Below are positions 34,134 through 42,016 of a DNA stretch of 52,934 bases, in pieces; positions within the stretch are counted from its first letter, which is position 1, and the number at the start of each line of letters is the position of its first letter. The DNA is taken from NCBI GenBank assembly GCA_025463005.1, contig JAOAPR010000100.1:1-52934 (forward strand). Reading direction: 5' to 3'. This DNA comes from Bryobacterales bacterium. Lineage in GTDB: Bacteria; Acidobacteriota; Terriglobia; Bryobacterales; Bryobacteraceae. The notes under the pieces were generated by a model. That model worked only from the letters and a program-made list of their open reading frames with translations. It did not search any database and had not been told where the DNA came from. Position numbers and translations under genes: made by a program.

Positions 34134-34880
34134 CTAGGGCGTATAGGTACGCAAGAGGGTCGCCCGACCCCGCAGGTCCAGCGATTCCGGCAACGACGTG
34201 TGCCAGGCTTCTCCGGCCCGAAGCACAGCCGGGCCGACCTCCGCCTCGCCTTCAAGCAGAATCACCGTCTGACCGCTTTTGACCGCCTCACACCGGTGGC
34301 CGCCATCCAGCCGAATCCTCTCCGTGATGAAGTACGGGCACGAGACAAGGACCCCTTCGCGAGCGCTCTGACGCGCAGCATGCGGACCGAGCCGGCTCAC
34401 GCGCACTCCTTGGTCAAGGTGCAGTTCCCGTGGACGTCCGTAGTCGAACAGTCGATAAGTGATGTCGGAATGTTGCTGGATTTCGCACAATGCCAGTCCG
34501 GCCCCGATAGCGTGCACCGTCCCCGCGGGAATGAAAAACGTGTCGCCCGGGCGCGCTTCGAACCATTCCAACAACTGTTCGATTTCACCCGAGAGCGCGG
34601 ACGCCCGCAGCCGCTGTTCAGTGATGGGCTCACGGAACCCTGCGGCGATCTTGGCGCCTGGATCGGCGGCCAGAATGTGCCACATCTCGGTCTTGCCTTC
34701 GGGATGCACCTGTACCGACAAGGGCTCTGTCGTGAACAGGAACTTGATGAGGAGCGGGAGATTCGAGACGTCCTCGAACCACACCTCGCCGATTTTCTCC
34801 CGTGCGTCCCGATACCAGGGCTCCAGGTGTGTCGAGCCCCATACTTTCGGTAGAAAGCGCGGAGTAAGACGCGTCAGCAT
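34134..34880 (-). CDS. manA: Mannose-6-phosphate isomerase, type I (short form)
   Basis: The 248-residue protein interconverts fructose-6-phosphate and mannose-6-phosphate. It begins PRFLPKVWGSTHLEPWY with the motif KVWG. Zinc ligands fit LSVQVHPEGKTEMWHI (Gln and His), and FFIPAGTVHAIGAGLALCEIQQHSDITYRLFDYGR holds the second cupin strand and the EIQQ-SD motif. Members are often about 310-400 residues, and this is the short cupin form known in several phyla. Its leader before ATG 34880 is the end of REP copy B, only 3 nt away, and no clear Shine-Dalgarno is present other than GAGG in that element. Confidence 0.88.
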   Translation of the reverse strand: MLTRLTPRFLPKVWGSTHLEPWYRDAREKIGEVWFEDVSNLPLLIKFLFTTEPLSVQVHPEGKTEMWHILAADPGAKIAAGFREPITEQRLRASALSGEIEQLLEWFEARPGDTFFIPAGTVHAIGAGLALCEIQQHSDITYRLFDYGRPRELHLDQGVRVSRLGPHAARQSAREGVLVSCPYFITERIRLDGGHRCEAVKSGQTVILLEGEAEVGPAVLRAGEAWHTSLPESLDLRGRATLLRTYTP

Positions 34881-34883
34881 CTA

Positions 34884-34961
34884 GGGGACTGCCTCGAATT
34901 TCGCGTTCGGACCCCGCCAATCTAGCAAAATCCAGCGGGGCGAAATTGGCTGGCTGTCCCC
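34884..34961. repeat. REP-like inverted repeat B
   Basis: The left arm GGGGACTGCCTCGAATTTCG (34884-34903) and right arm CGAAATTGGCTGGCTGTCCC (34941-34960, one more C) are imperfect inverted repeats. An inner hairpin CCCCGC / GCGGGG lies in the middle. The element nearly fills the 89-nt gap between manA and the aminotransferase, and it ends 3 nt from the manA start codon. Confidence 0.85.
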
Positions 34962-34969
34962 ATTCGCGT

Positions 34970-36154
34970 TCAAACCCTCGCCTTGATGAACCGCTCCAGG
35001 CGGTCGAGTCCGCGCTCGAGCTCCTTCATTGACGTCGCGTAGGACAAGCGAATATGCTCGCCCGTCCCGAACGCTTCCCCTGGGACCACGGCCACGTGCT
35101 CTTCGGCCAGCAGAGTTTCAGAGAATTCCAGCGAGCTCGAAATACCGTTGCGGAACGCCGCGCTCACGTTGGGATACGCGTAGAACGCGCCGCGAGGCTC
35201 CTGCGCTTTCACGCCGGGTATCTTGCGCAGCCGGTCGATCACATAATCCCGGCGCCGGCGATATTCGGCCAGCATGATGCCGACCGATTCCTGCGGGCCG
35301 CGCAGCGCTTCGATCGCCGCTTTCTGCGTGATGGAGGTCGGATTCGACGTCGTATGGCTCTGCAGTTTGTTGATCCCCGCCACCACCGCCGCGGGACCCA
35401 GGACGAACCCCATGCGCCAGCCGGTCATTGCATAGGTCTTCGAGAGCGATCCGGCCACCACCACGGTCTCCTTAGCATCCGGCAGCGAAGCCAGCGAGAA
35501 TAACTCGCTGTCGTAGAGGAACCGCTCGTAGCACTCGTCGGTCATGATCCAGATGCCGCGATCCTTGGCGATCCGGAAAATCTTCTCCATCTCCGACCGT
35601 TCATAAACCGCGCCGCTGGGATTGCAGGGCGAATTGAGCATGATCATCCGCGTCTTGGGCGTCAGATGACGCTCTATCTGCGCGGCGGAGAGAACGAAGC
35701 CTTCCTGCTCGTCCGTATCCACGAAAACGCACTTGCCCGCGGCGAAGTTGACCACGTCCTTGTACGTCACCCAGTAGGGCACCGGGATGATCACTTCATC
35801 GCCCGGATCGACCAGCGCCTGCACCAGGTTGAAGATCGCGTGCTTGCCGCCGATGGTGGCGATGCATTCTTTGACGGCATAGGAGGTGCCGTAGGTGCGC
35901 TTGTGATAGTCGCAGATGGTCTGCTTGAGCTCCACCGTGCCGCTCACCGGCGTGTACTTGGTGAAATTCTGCCGCAGTGCTTCCACAGCCGCGTTCTTGA
36001 TGTTGTCCGGCGTCGGGAAATCCGGCTCGCCCGCGCTGAAGTCCACCACGTCGACACCTTCGCGACGCTGGCGATCCGCCTCGGCCGCGACCTTCATCGT
36101 CGACGATTCACTGATCCAAGAAATACGTTCCGCTAATTCCTGTACTGTCGGCAT
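34970..36154 (-). CDS. Aspartate aminotransferase, class I PLP enzyme
   Basis: The 394-residue protein has the standard fold-type I layout. DFSAGEPDFPTPDNI is near the N-terminus and YTPVSGTVELKQTI near residue 67; IIPVPYWVTYKDV, MLNSPCNPSGAVY, MTDECYERFLY, and GSLSKTYAMTGWRMGF with PLP-binding Lys239 follow. The C-terminal Arg in HIRLSYATS binds the substrate carboxylate. It transfers amino groups between aspartate and 2-oxoglutarate; related enzymes take prephenate or aromatic substrates. AGGAG precedes ATG 36154. It starts 9 nt after coaD, with which it is likely co-transcribed. Confidence 0.92.
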   Translation of the reverse strand: MPTVQELAERISWISESSTMKVAAEADRQRREGVDVVDFSAGEPDFPTPDNIKNAAVEALRQNFTKYTPVSGTVELKQTICDYHKRTYGTSYAVKECIATIGGKHAIFNLVQALVDPGDEVIIPVPYWVTYKDVVNFAAGKCVFVDTDEQEGFVLSAAQIERHLTPKTRMIMLNSPCNPSGAVYERSEMEKIFRIAKDRGIWIMTDECYERFLYDSELFSLASLPDAKETVVVAGSLSKTYAMTGWRMGFVLGPAAVVAGINKLQSHTTSNPTSITQKAAIEALRGPQESVGIMLAEYRRRRDYVIDRLRKIPGVKAQEPRGAFYAYPNVSAAFRNGISSSLEFSETLLAEEHVAVVPGEAFGTGEHIRLSYATSMKELERGLDRLERFIKARV

Positions 36155-36163
36155 CCTTTACTC

Positions 36164-36691
36164 CTACGCGTTTCTCGCTGCAATTCTTTTTTTCAGCCGC
36201 TGCTCCACCAGCGGCGGCACTAACCCGCTCACGTTCCCGCCCAGCTCGGCCACTTCCTTCACCAGATGCGAGCTGATGAATGAGTACTCCTCGCCCGCCA
36301 TCAGGAACACCGTCTCGATCTCCGGCATCAGCCGCCGGTTCATCAGCGCCATCTGCCACTCCAGCTCGTAGTCGGAGACAGCGCGAATGCCGCGAACAAT
36401 CATAACCGCCCCGCGCGAAGCCGCGTAATCCACCAGCAGCCCGTCGAATGCGGCTACCTCCACGTTCCCGTACGGCTTGACCGCCTCCACCAGCATTTCC
36501 AGGCGCTCTTCCACGCTGAATAACGGCTGCTTGGCCTGGTTGCGAAGCACGGAGACGATCAGGCGCCCGACCATGCGGCTACCCCGAGCGATGAGATCCA
36601 GGTGCCCATTGGTAATCGGGTCAAAGGACCCCGGGTAGATAGCGACAAGGCTGGACGGCAAAACTGATTTTATCAGGTTGCCGCCCGCCAT
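36164..36691 (-). CDS. coaD: Pantetheine-phosphate adenylyltransferase
   Basis: The 175-residue protein makes dephospho-CoA from phosphopantetheine and ATP. The nucleotidyl-transferase core begins AIYPGSFDPITNGHLDLI with TxGH, and continues with VVRGIRAVSDYELEWQMALMNRRLMPEIETVFL and YSFISSHLVKEVAELGG (ISSxxxR/K). The frame has about 14 residues before the usual start. A TTG at residue 11 (LPSSLVAIYPG) would give the typical length, so the start is uncertain. Upstream is the end of a TonB-dependent receptor gene. Confidence 0.93.
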   Translation of the reverse strand: MAGGNLIKSVLPSSLVAIYPGSFDPITNGHLDLIARGSRMVGRLIVSVLRNQAKQPLFSVEERLEMLVEAVKPYGNVEVAAFDGLLVDYAASRGAVMIVRGIRAVSDYELEWQMALMNRRLMPEIETVFLMAGEEYSFISSHLVKEVAELGGNVSGLVPPLVEQRLKKRIAARNA

Positions 36692-36737
36692 TGCCGTGCC
36701 TTATAAGCAGGCTTTTCCGGCCTGCTGCGGACCGGGT

Positions 36738-39700
36738 TTAGAAGGTAAACCGGGCGATCAGCGTGCCGGTGCGCGGCGGCGCAGCCAGAGTGGGAATGGA
36801 GCCATTCGAGACGGCCTCGTTGATGGTTCCGAATCCACTGGTAATCAGGCCAGATCCGTTCTTGGAAGGCGGATTGAGCGGATTTCCCGCCGTCGTTGGA
36901 TTTTGGTAATACGTGCGATTGAACATGTTGACGAATTCCGCGCGGATCTGGAAATTCATCCGTTCCCTGATGCGGAAATTCCGGCCGAAGTTGATGTTCT
37001 CCTGTGGACGGCGTGGACCGCGGAAATCGGTGTAATAAAGGTTGGTCGTGAGCCCGGTTGGGCCGGGTCCGAACACGCCCTGCGGAGGATCCTGCCACGC
37101 CGCCGGATTGAGCACCTGGTCGGTCCCAGGATTGATGCAATGGCAGTTCAGGTCTTTAAGATACAGCGGCACGCCCGGAACACGGATCTGAGAACCGCCG
37201 GTTATCAGATTGTTCGTGCTTACTCTGGTGGGAGGCGCGAGCGGCAAGCCACTGCCGTACTGAACGTAGGTTCCAAGCTGCCAGTCTTTCACGAGCAAGT
37301 TTGCGACTTTCCATTTGTTCAGGAAGGTCGCCCCTGGAGTCGTGTAGGTGGCGTTAAGATTCAGCAGAAACGGCTGATCGGTGGACTGAATCGATTTCGT
37401 CAAATCGGGATTGAAGATATCTTGTCGTAGTAGAACAAAGGCTTTGGACCAGGTAAAGTTCGAATTCACTTGCAGACCGTGCGAGAAGCGCTTGGTAGCC
37501 TTCACTTGGAGCGAATCATACCAGGTGTCCCCGGTGGGCGAAACACTGACGTTCAGCGCACTATATTGGGGGAACGGACGCAGCGTCTGGGTCACATTGC
37601 TGCTCGTCGGATAGCCTGAATACGGAAGCAGGTTGCCCAGCCTCTGAATCACTCCCGTAGTGTTGATCTGTTGGGCAATTAGCGTGTTGTCGGCCACGTT
37701 GGTGTAGGGGTGCAAGCCATATTGCGCGTAAATGTCCGGCGACACCTGGTTCAGATAGCCCAGCGGGCCCGTTCCACTCTGCGCGCCCTGTCCGGCCCAC
37801 CATACTCCCCGATTGGCCACATAGGAAACGTCCAGTACCAGATCCCGGCTGATCTCTCTCTGGATGCCAAAGCTGTATTGATTCTGCCTGGCCGGTCTCC
37901 CGGCGTTGCGGTCGATGGCATTCGGCGACTGCGCGGTTGTGCCCACAGCCGGAAACAGGCCGGCGTCAAAGATCGGCCAGACTGCTTGTGGAATGACTCC
38001 GGGAGTCTGGATATTCACGAACGGGCTCGGACCCGTCTGAGGATAGTTCAGAGTGGCAGCCGCATTGCCAGCCACATCCGGCGTAAACGAGTAGACCACG
38101 CCCCAACCGCCGCGAAGCACGGTCTTCGAATTAATCTGGTAGGCTGCGCCGAGCCTCGGGCCGATCCCGAACGGATAGTTCGATGCAAACTGGCAGTTGC
38201 AGGTCGCTTCATATATAACCGCACCCGGGTGATTTCCGGCGGAGGGGTTCGGGACATTGGGCGAGAAATTCGCGGACCGGCCGTACTGCTCCCGGGCATA
38301 CCCGCCGTAGTCGTACCGGATGCCGTAATCGAGCGTCAATTTTCGGGTAATCTTCCAGGTGTCTTGCGCAAAAAATGCCCATTGCGATTTGCCGACCCGG
38401 TAGTCTGTGGGAGCAATCTGCGTCGCCGCGGCGGTAGTCGCTGAGCCGCCCAGATCACCCAGGAGGAAACTCGCAAAGGGGAACCCAATGTTCTGGCCGG
38501 ACAAACCGGCCGACGGTGTGAACGGTAATCCCGTAGCATTCGCGTTGAAACTCAGACCCACCGCCGACGGAGGATTGGTAATCGTTCCCTGGAAATAGAC
38601 CTCGCCGCCGAATTTCAGGGTGTGATTCTGATGGATGACCGTGGTATTCGCATTGAAGGAGGGCTTCTGCTGGAGATAATACGTATGAACCAGCGCGTTC
38701 CCCATCTGCTGCATGCCACCGAGACTGGTGCCGGTCACGGTCAGCGCGGCGATGGTGGGGAAGAATTTCGTGTTTTCGAAGCCTTGCAATCCTAGCGTCA
38801 CGCAACCCGAACCGGCCTGGTTCGGCAGACACGTCTTCAAGGGATCGAATGTTGTATAGGGCGAATCGTCGATGAACTTGATCTGCTGGAAGCCTGCGCC
38901 CAAATGCAACAGCACGGTCGGCGCGATGGAGTAGTCGTAGTTCAAGCGGAGGATTCTGGAGTGAATGAACGTTCCGCGAGCCGCTGAGATCAGATCCGGC
39001 AAAGCGTCCGCGCCGCCCAGCGGCAGGGAGAACTGGCTGTCGGTTCCGGTGTTGTTCCAGAAAGCCGACGCCCTATGTTTCGATCCAATGGATTGATCGA
39101 TTTTCAGCGAAGGAATGGCGGTGGTTCTCTGCCCTGGCTGGCTCCCGGCCGTGTTCGCGGTCAGAAGGGCCTGATTGCCCGCCGTGGGAATCAGGTTCAA
39201 GATCTTCTTTGCTGTCGGATCGAATTGTGCCAGCGGGACCTTGTTCCCAGGGAACGGGTTTGCATAACCCTGGCCGTTGGTTGAATTGATGGCACGTGTG
39301 CTCGGGTCATAGACCGTATTCGCAAAGATGTTGCGGCCCAGCGCATCCTTGGACGCAAGCGGCGTCGTGGGGATGCCGAGCTGCGCACAGAGGCTGCAGG
39401 TCCCGTTGGGTGAAATGGCACCGAAGTCGCCGTTACGATAGACATCCACCGGTAGCGTTTGACTTATAGTCAGTTGCTGGCCTTCGCGGTACTCTTCCCA
39501 GTTGTAAAAGAAGAAGCTCTTGTTCCGCCCGTCATACAGCTTCGGAATATAGATCGGACCGCCCATGCTGCCGCCGTAGTCCTGTCGGCGCTGGCGAGGG
39601 CGCACTTTGTTGCCGCTGCCGTCGTTGCTGTACGGATATCCGGCGAACAGAAACTCGTTGACTAAATAATCGTAAGCGGTGCCGTGATATTGGTTGGTGC

Positions 39701-40436
39701 CCGACTTCATCGTAATGTTGAACACTCCGCCGCCCGCCGTTCCGAATTCCGCGGCGTAATTGCTGGTCTGCACCGCGACTTCCTGGATCGAATCCGCGCT
39801 GGGCTGCTCCTGTTGGAGCGAGAAGGCGTTGAGGGTATGATTCGTGGCATCCTGGCCTTCGATACGGACAGATTCCGAGTTGCTGTTCGCTCCGTTCACA
39901 ACCATCGCGCTGTTCACGACGTAACGCACACCCGGAATCATCACCGTGGAATTGTACGGATTGCGGATGCCGGAACTTCCGGTGTTGTTACCGCCGATCC
40001 CGAGGATAGGGAGGTTGGTCAGGTTATCGATGGTGATGTTGTGCGTCACGTCGCTGCTCTCGGTCTTCAGCAGGGATGCCTCGGCATTTACCGTGAGCAC
40101 TTCGCCGGTAGAGCCAATCTCCAGCGGAATATCGATGCGCATGATCTGTGCGGCCGTTAGTTCCAGACCCTGCCGGGCATATTTTTTGAATCCTTGAACC
40201 GTGACCGATATCTCATATCGGCCGAGAGGCAACTGAGGCGCCGTGTAGTTGCCGGTATCTGTGGATACGGACCTGTAAACGACTCCCGTCTCCGTGTTCT
40301 TCACTTCCACCGCGGCATTTGGAACCACGGCGCCGGTCTGGTCGGTAACGTTTCCGGTAATTGTCCCGTTAGCGGTTTGCGCTGAGGCCGTCCACGCCAG
40401 CACGAACGCACACACTACGAGCAGAGTAAAACGCAT
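36738..40436 (-). CDS. Oar-type TonB-dependent receptor with carboxypeptidase-like domain
   Basis: The 1232-residue protein has a signal peptide (MRFTLLVVCAFVLAWTASAQ), then a CarboxypepD_reg-like domain (ITGNVTDQTGAVVPNAAVEV ... PLGRYEISVTVQGFKKY) at about 22-110. A plug follows (ASLLKTESSDVTHNITIDNL near 125, SNYAAEFGTAGGGVFNITMKSG near 235), then the beta-barrel ends with RTGTLIARFTF. GGGGGG lies shortly before ATG 40436. The cargo is unknown. It is a close paralogue of the receptor at 42017-45802: the first 150 residues match strand by strand, and both genes sit behind the same promoter motif. Confidence 0.9.
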   Translation of the reverse strand: MRFTLLVVCAFVLAWTASAQTANGTITGNVTDQTGAVVPNAAVEVKNTETGVVYRSVSTDTGNYTAPQLPLGRYEISVTVQGFKKYARQGLELTAAQIMRIDIPLEIGSTGEVLTVNAEASLLKTESSDVTHNITIDNLTNLPILGIGGNNTGSSGIRNPYNSTVMIPGVRYVVNSAMVVNGANSNSESVRIEGQDATNHTLNAFSLQQEQPSADSIQEVAVQTSNYAAEFGTAGGGVFNITMKSGTNQYHGTAYDYLVNEFLFAGYPYSNDGSGNKVRPRQRRQDYGGSMGGPIYIPKLYDGRNKSFFFYNWEEYREGQQLTISQTLPVDVYRNGDFGAISPNGTCSLCAQLGIPTTPLASKDALGRNIFANTVYDPSTRAINSTNGQGYANPFPGNKVPLAQFDPTAKKILNLIPTAGNQALLTANTAGSQPGQRTTAIPSLKIDQSIGSKHRASAFWNNTGTDSQFSLPLGGADALPDLISAARGTFIHSRILRLNYDYSIAPTVLLHLGAGFQQIKFIDDSPYTTFDPLKTCLPNQAGSGCVTLGLQGFENTKFFPTIAALTVTGTSLGGMQQMGNALVHTYYLQQKPSFNANTTVIHQNHTLKFGGEVYFQGTITNPPSAVGLSFNANATGLPFTPSAGLSGQNIGFPFASFLLGDLGGSATTAAATQIAPTDYRVGKSQWAFFAQDTWKITRKLTLDYGIRYDYGGYAREQYGRSANFSPNVPNPSAGNHPGAVIYEATCNCQFASNYPFGIGPRLGAAYQINSKTVLRGGWGVVYSFTPDVAGNAAATLNYPQTGPSPFVNIQTPGVIPQAVWPIFDAGLFPAVGTTAQSPNAIDRNAGRPARQNQYSFGIQREISRDLVLDVSYVANRGVWWAGQGAQSGTGPLGYLNQVSPDIYAQYGLHPYTNVADNTLIAQQINTTGVIQRLGNLLPYSGYPTSSNVTQTLRPFPQYSALNVSVSPTGDTWYDSLQVKATKRFSHGLQVNSNFTWSKAFVLLRQDIFNPDLTKSIQSTDQPFLLNLNATYTTPGATFLNKWKVANLLVKDWQLGTYVQYGSGLPLAPPTRVSTNNLITGGSQIRVPGVPLYLKDLNCHCINPGTDQVLNPAAWQDPPQGVFGPGPTGLTTNLYYTDFRGPRRPQENINFGRNFRIRERMNFQIRAEFVNMFNRTYYQNPTTAGNPLNPPSKNGSGLITSGFGTINEAVSNGSIPTLAAPPRTGTLIARFTF

Positions 40437-40450
40437 TTGCGAGCCCCCCT

Positions 40451-40464
40451 AACATCGCGATGTT
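40451..40464. promoter_or_regulatory. Perfect palindrome over the -10 box of the receptor promoter
   Basis: AACATCGCGATGTT is a perfect 14-nt palindrome. It overlaps the TAACAT -10 box (40460-40465) on one side. A dimeric regulator could bind here; none is encoded nearby. Confidence 0.5.
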
Positions 40465-40488
40465 ACTGTACAGGAAAAAATGTGTCAA
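40460..40488 (-). promoter_or_regulatory. Promoter of TonB-dependent receptor at 36738-40436 (TTGACA-N17-TAACAT)
   Basis: On the minus strand TTGACA (40483-40488) is a perfect -35 box, followed by 17 nt and TAACAT (40460-40465), four of six matches to the -10. The surrounding CAGTAACATC is the same as in front of the paralogous receptor gene. Confidence 0.65.
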
Positions 40489-40619
40489 TAGAATCGCAGT
40501 TAAAATCGGCATGATGCGCCATCTTTTTCCGCATATTCAACTTTACGGAGATGCAAGTGGACGTTCTATTGGTTTTGGTATCCCAAGATCTGCATGCAAG
40601 GCTGAATCGGCTTCAATGC

Positions 40620-41945
40620 CTAGTGCTTCCGATACCAGAAGAAGGTATCTCCGGCGTTCGCCGTATCGGTGTACCACACGCTGGTGGCTCCTTCCCGCTG
40701 CATCGAGGCATCAGGCAATTCAGGCAATCGATCATTCGAAAGCAGCCATCCTCCCGGCTTCAGCATGGTGTGAATGTTTTCGAGCGCCAGAGCCTGCTCG
40801 AACGCATCGTAATAGACAAACATATTCGTCGCGGCGATTAAATCGAATTTCTCGGCGGCAGCCAGATTCAAGCGCTCCAGGACGATATTTAAGTCGGCCG
40901 GCGTGCACGACAAGATGGCTTCCGGGCGGATCCGCACCGCGCGGGCTTCTACACTTTCCAGAGTGGATGGCGGCTGGATCGGATCTACAGGCAAACCACT
41001 TTGGTCGCCAAAATTCTGCCAGTAGCGCAACGTAGGCGCCGTCCATGGCCGCGACTGGAGCGAAGACCCACGAGGCAATTGCAACGTATATCCCTCACCC
41101 CGGCGAGCCCGCTCTCGGGCGGCGCGCAGATGATCGAGAACCCGCGGGCTGATGTCGAATACGGTAACTTCGAGCGCGCCGGTTTTTGCCAGACCCAGTC
41201 GCATCAACGAGTCGTACAGTCCGAACGGCTGCAGCGTCTGCTGCGGATAGTAATCGTATCCTGCGTCCCAATCCGCAAAATCGAGTCCCGGCCCGATTAC
41301 AGCCGCCCGCGTGACGCCGCCATTGCGCAGTAACCCGCGACTCTTCAGATCGCGCAAAGTCTCTTCAAGGCCGAAGCTGGGCAGGATCGTTGTGTCGAGC
41401 GACACACCACGGTCCCGGAACACCTGCGCGCGGCTGCTCCCTTGTTGGATCCGTTGCGAGAATACAACGTTCTCCTTGAGCACGCGCTCGAGATTCTGCA
41501 AGATGAACACGCCGGTTTTTTCGCCTGGGGCGTCAGGATCGATGCCCTTCCTCCGCAGCAGATTTCGTACGAAAATGAGCCGCTCATTCGCTCCCGGAGC
41601 CTGCATCCCTCGAACCAGGTCGTCGACGCGCGCGCGCAAAAGACCGCTTTTCGAGGCTTCCGCTAATTCTTGAATCTGAATTCGAGATCTGCTGGTGAAA
41701 GACGTGCCGAATAAGAGGAGATTCACCATGGAATCCAGATCGCCCTGTTCCAGCCTTGCGCGAATGGCGCGATCTTCCTGGCGGCTCCAGGCATTCCATT
41801 TCGATTGATCGGCGTTCTTCAGCGCGGCTGGCAACTGGCCGGCCAGCGCATCCAGTACGGGCTTGACGCTTGCGTACGGTGCGAAGGGCTCGGCGGCGAA
41901 GGCGGACAGCGTCAGAAGTACGCTCGCAATAAAACCAATTCGCAT
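40620..41945 (-). CDS. Exported protein with class I methyltransferase-like (CheR-like) C-terminal domain
   Basis: From ATG 41945 the protein has 441 residues and begins with a signal peptide (MRIGFIASVLLTLSAFAAEP). Residues 20-205 are helical. From 206 on it looks like a SAM-dependent methyltransferase: AAVIGPGLDFADWDAG for motif I, ALEVTVFDISPRVLDHL for the acidic loop, ILSCTPADLNIVLERLNL, and FDLIAATNMFVYYD ... LKPGGWLLSNDRLPELP. The last part resembles CheR. SAM is not normally present outside the cytoplasm, so either the signal acts as an anchor with the domain inside, or the fold is used for something else. Longer frames upstream run into the receptor gene and are rejected. It lies between two receptor genes. 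Confidence 0.75.
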   Translation of the reverse strand: MRIGFIASVLLTLSAFAAEPFAPYASVKPVLDALAGQLPAALKNADQSKWNAWSRQEDRAIRARLEQGDLDSMVNLLLFGTSFTSRSRIQIQELAEASKSGLLRARVDDLVRGMQAPGANERLIFVRNLLRRKGIDPDAPGEKTGVFILQNLERVLKENVVFSQRIQQGSSRAQVFRDRGVSLDTTILPSFGLEETLRDLKSRGLLRNGGVTRAAVIGPGLDFADWDAGYDYYPQQTLQPFGLYDSLMRLGLAKTGALEVTVFDISPRVLDHLRAARERARRGEGYTLQLPRGSSLQSRPWTAPTLRYWQNFGDQSGLPVDPIQPPSTLESVEARAVRIRPEAILSCTPADLNIVLERLNLAAAEKFDLIAATNMFVYYDAFEQALALENIHTMLKPGGWLLSNDRLPELPDASMQREGATSVWYTDTANAGDTFFWYRKH

Positions 41946-42016
41946 CGGCGCTAGCCCATTAATGAGACCCTCGCCGCCCGGAGGACGGCGGGGCGTAGCA
42001 GCAACACGGGCCCTGC

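Noticed and set aside
41960-41995. GC-rich hairpin between receptor and methyltransferase-like gene as terminator
   Set aside because: CCGCC/GGCGG pairs exist in several registers but no T-run is present.
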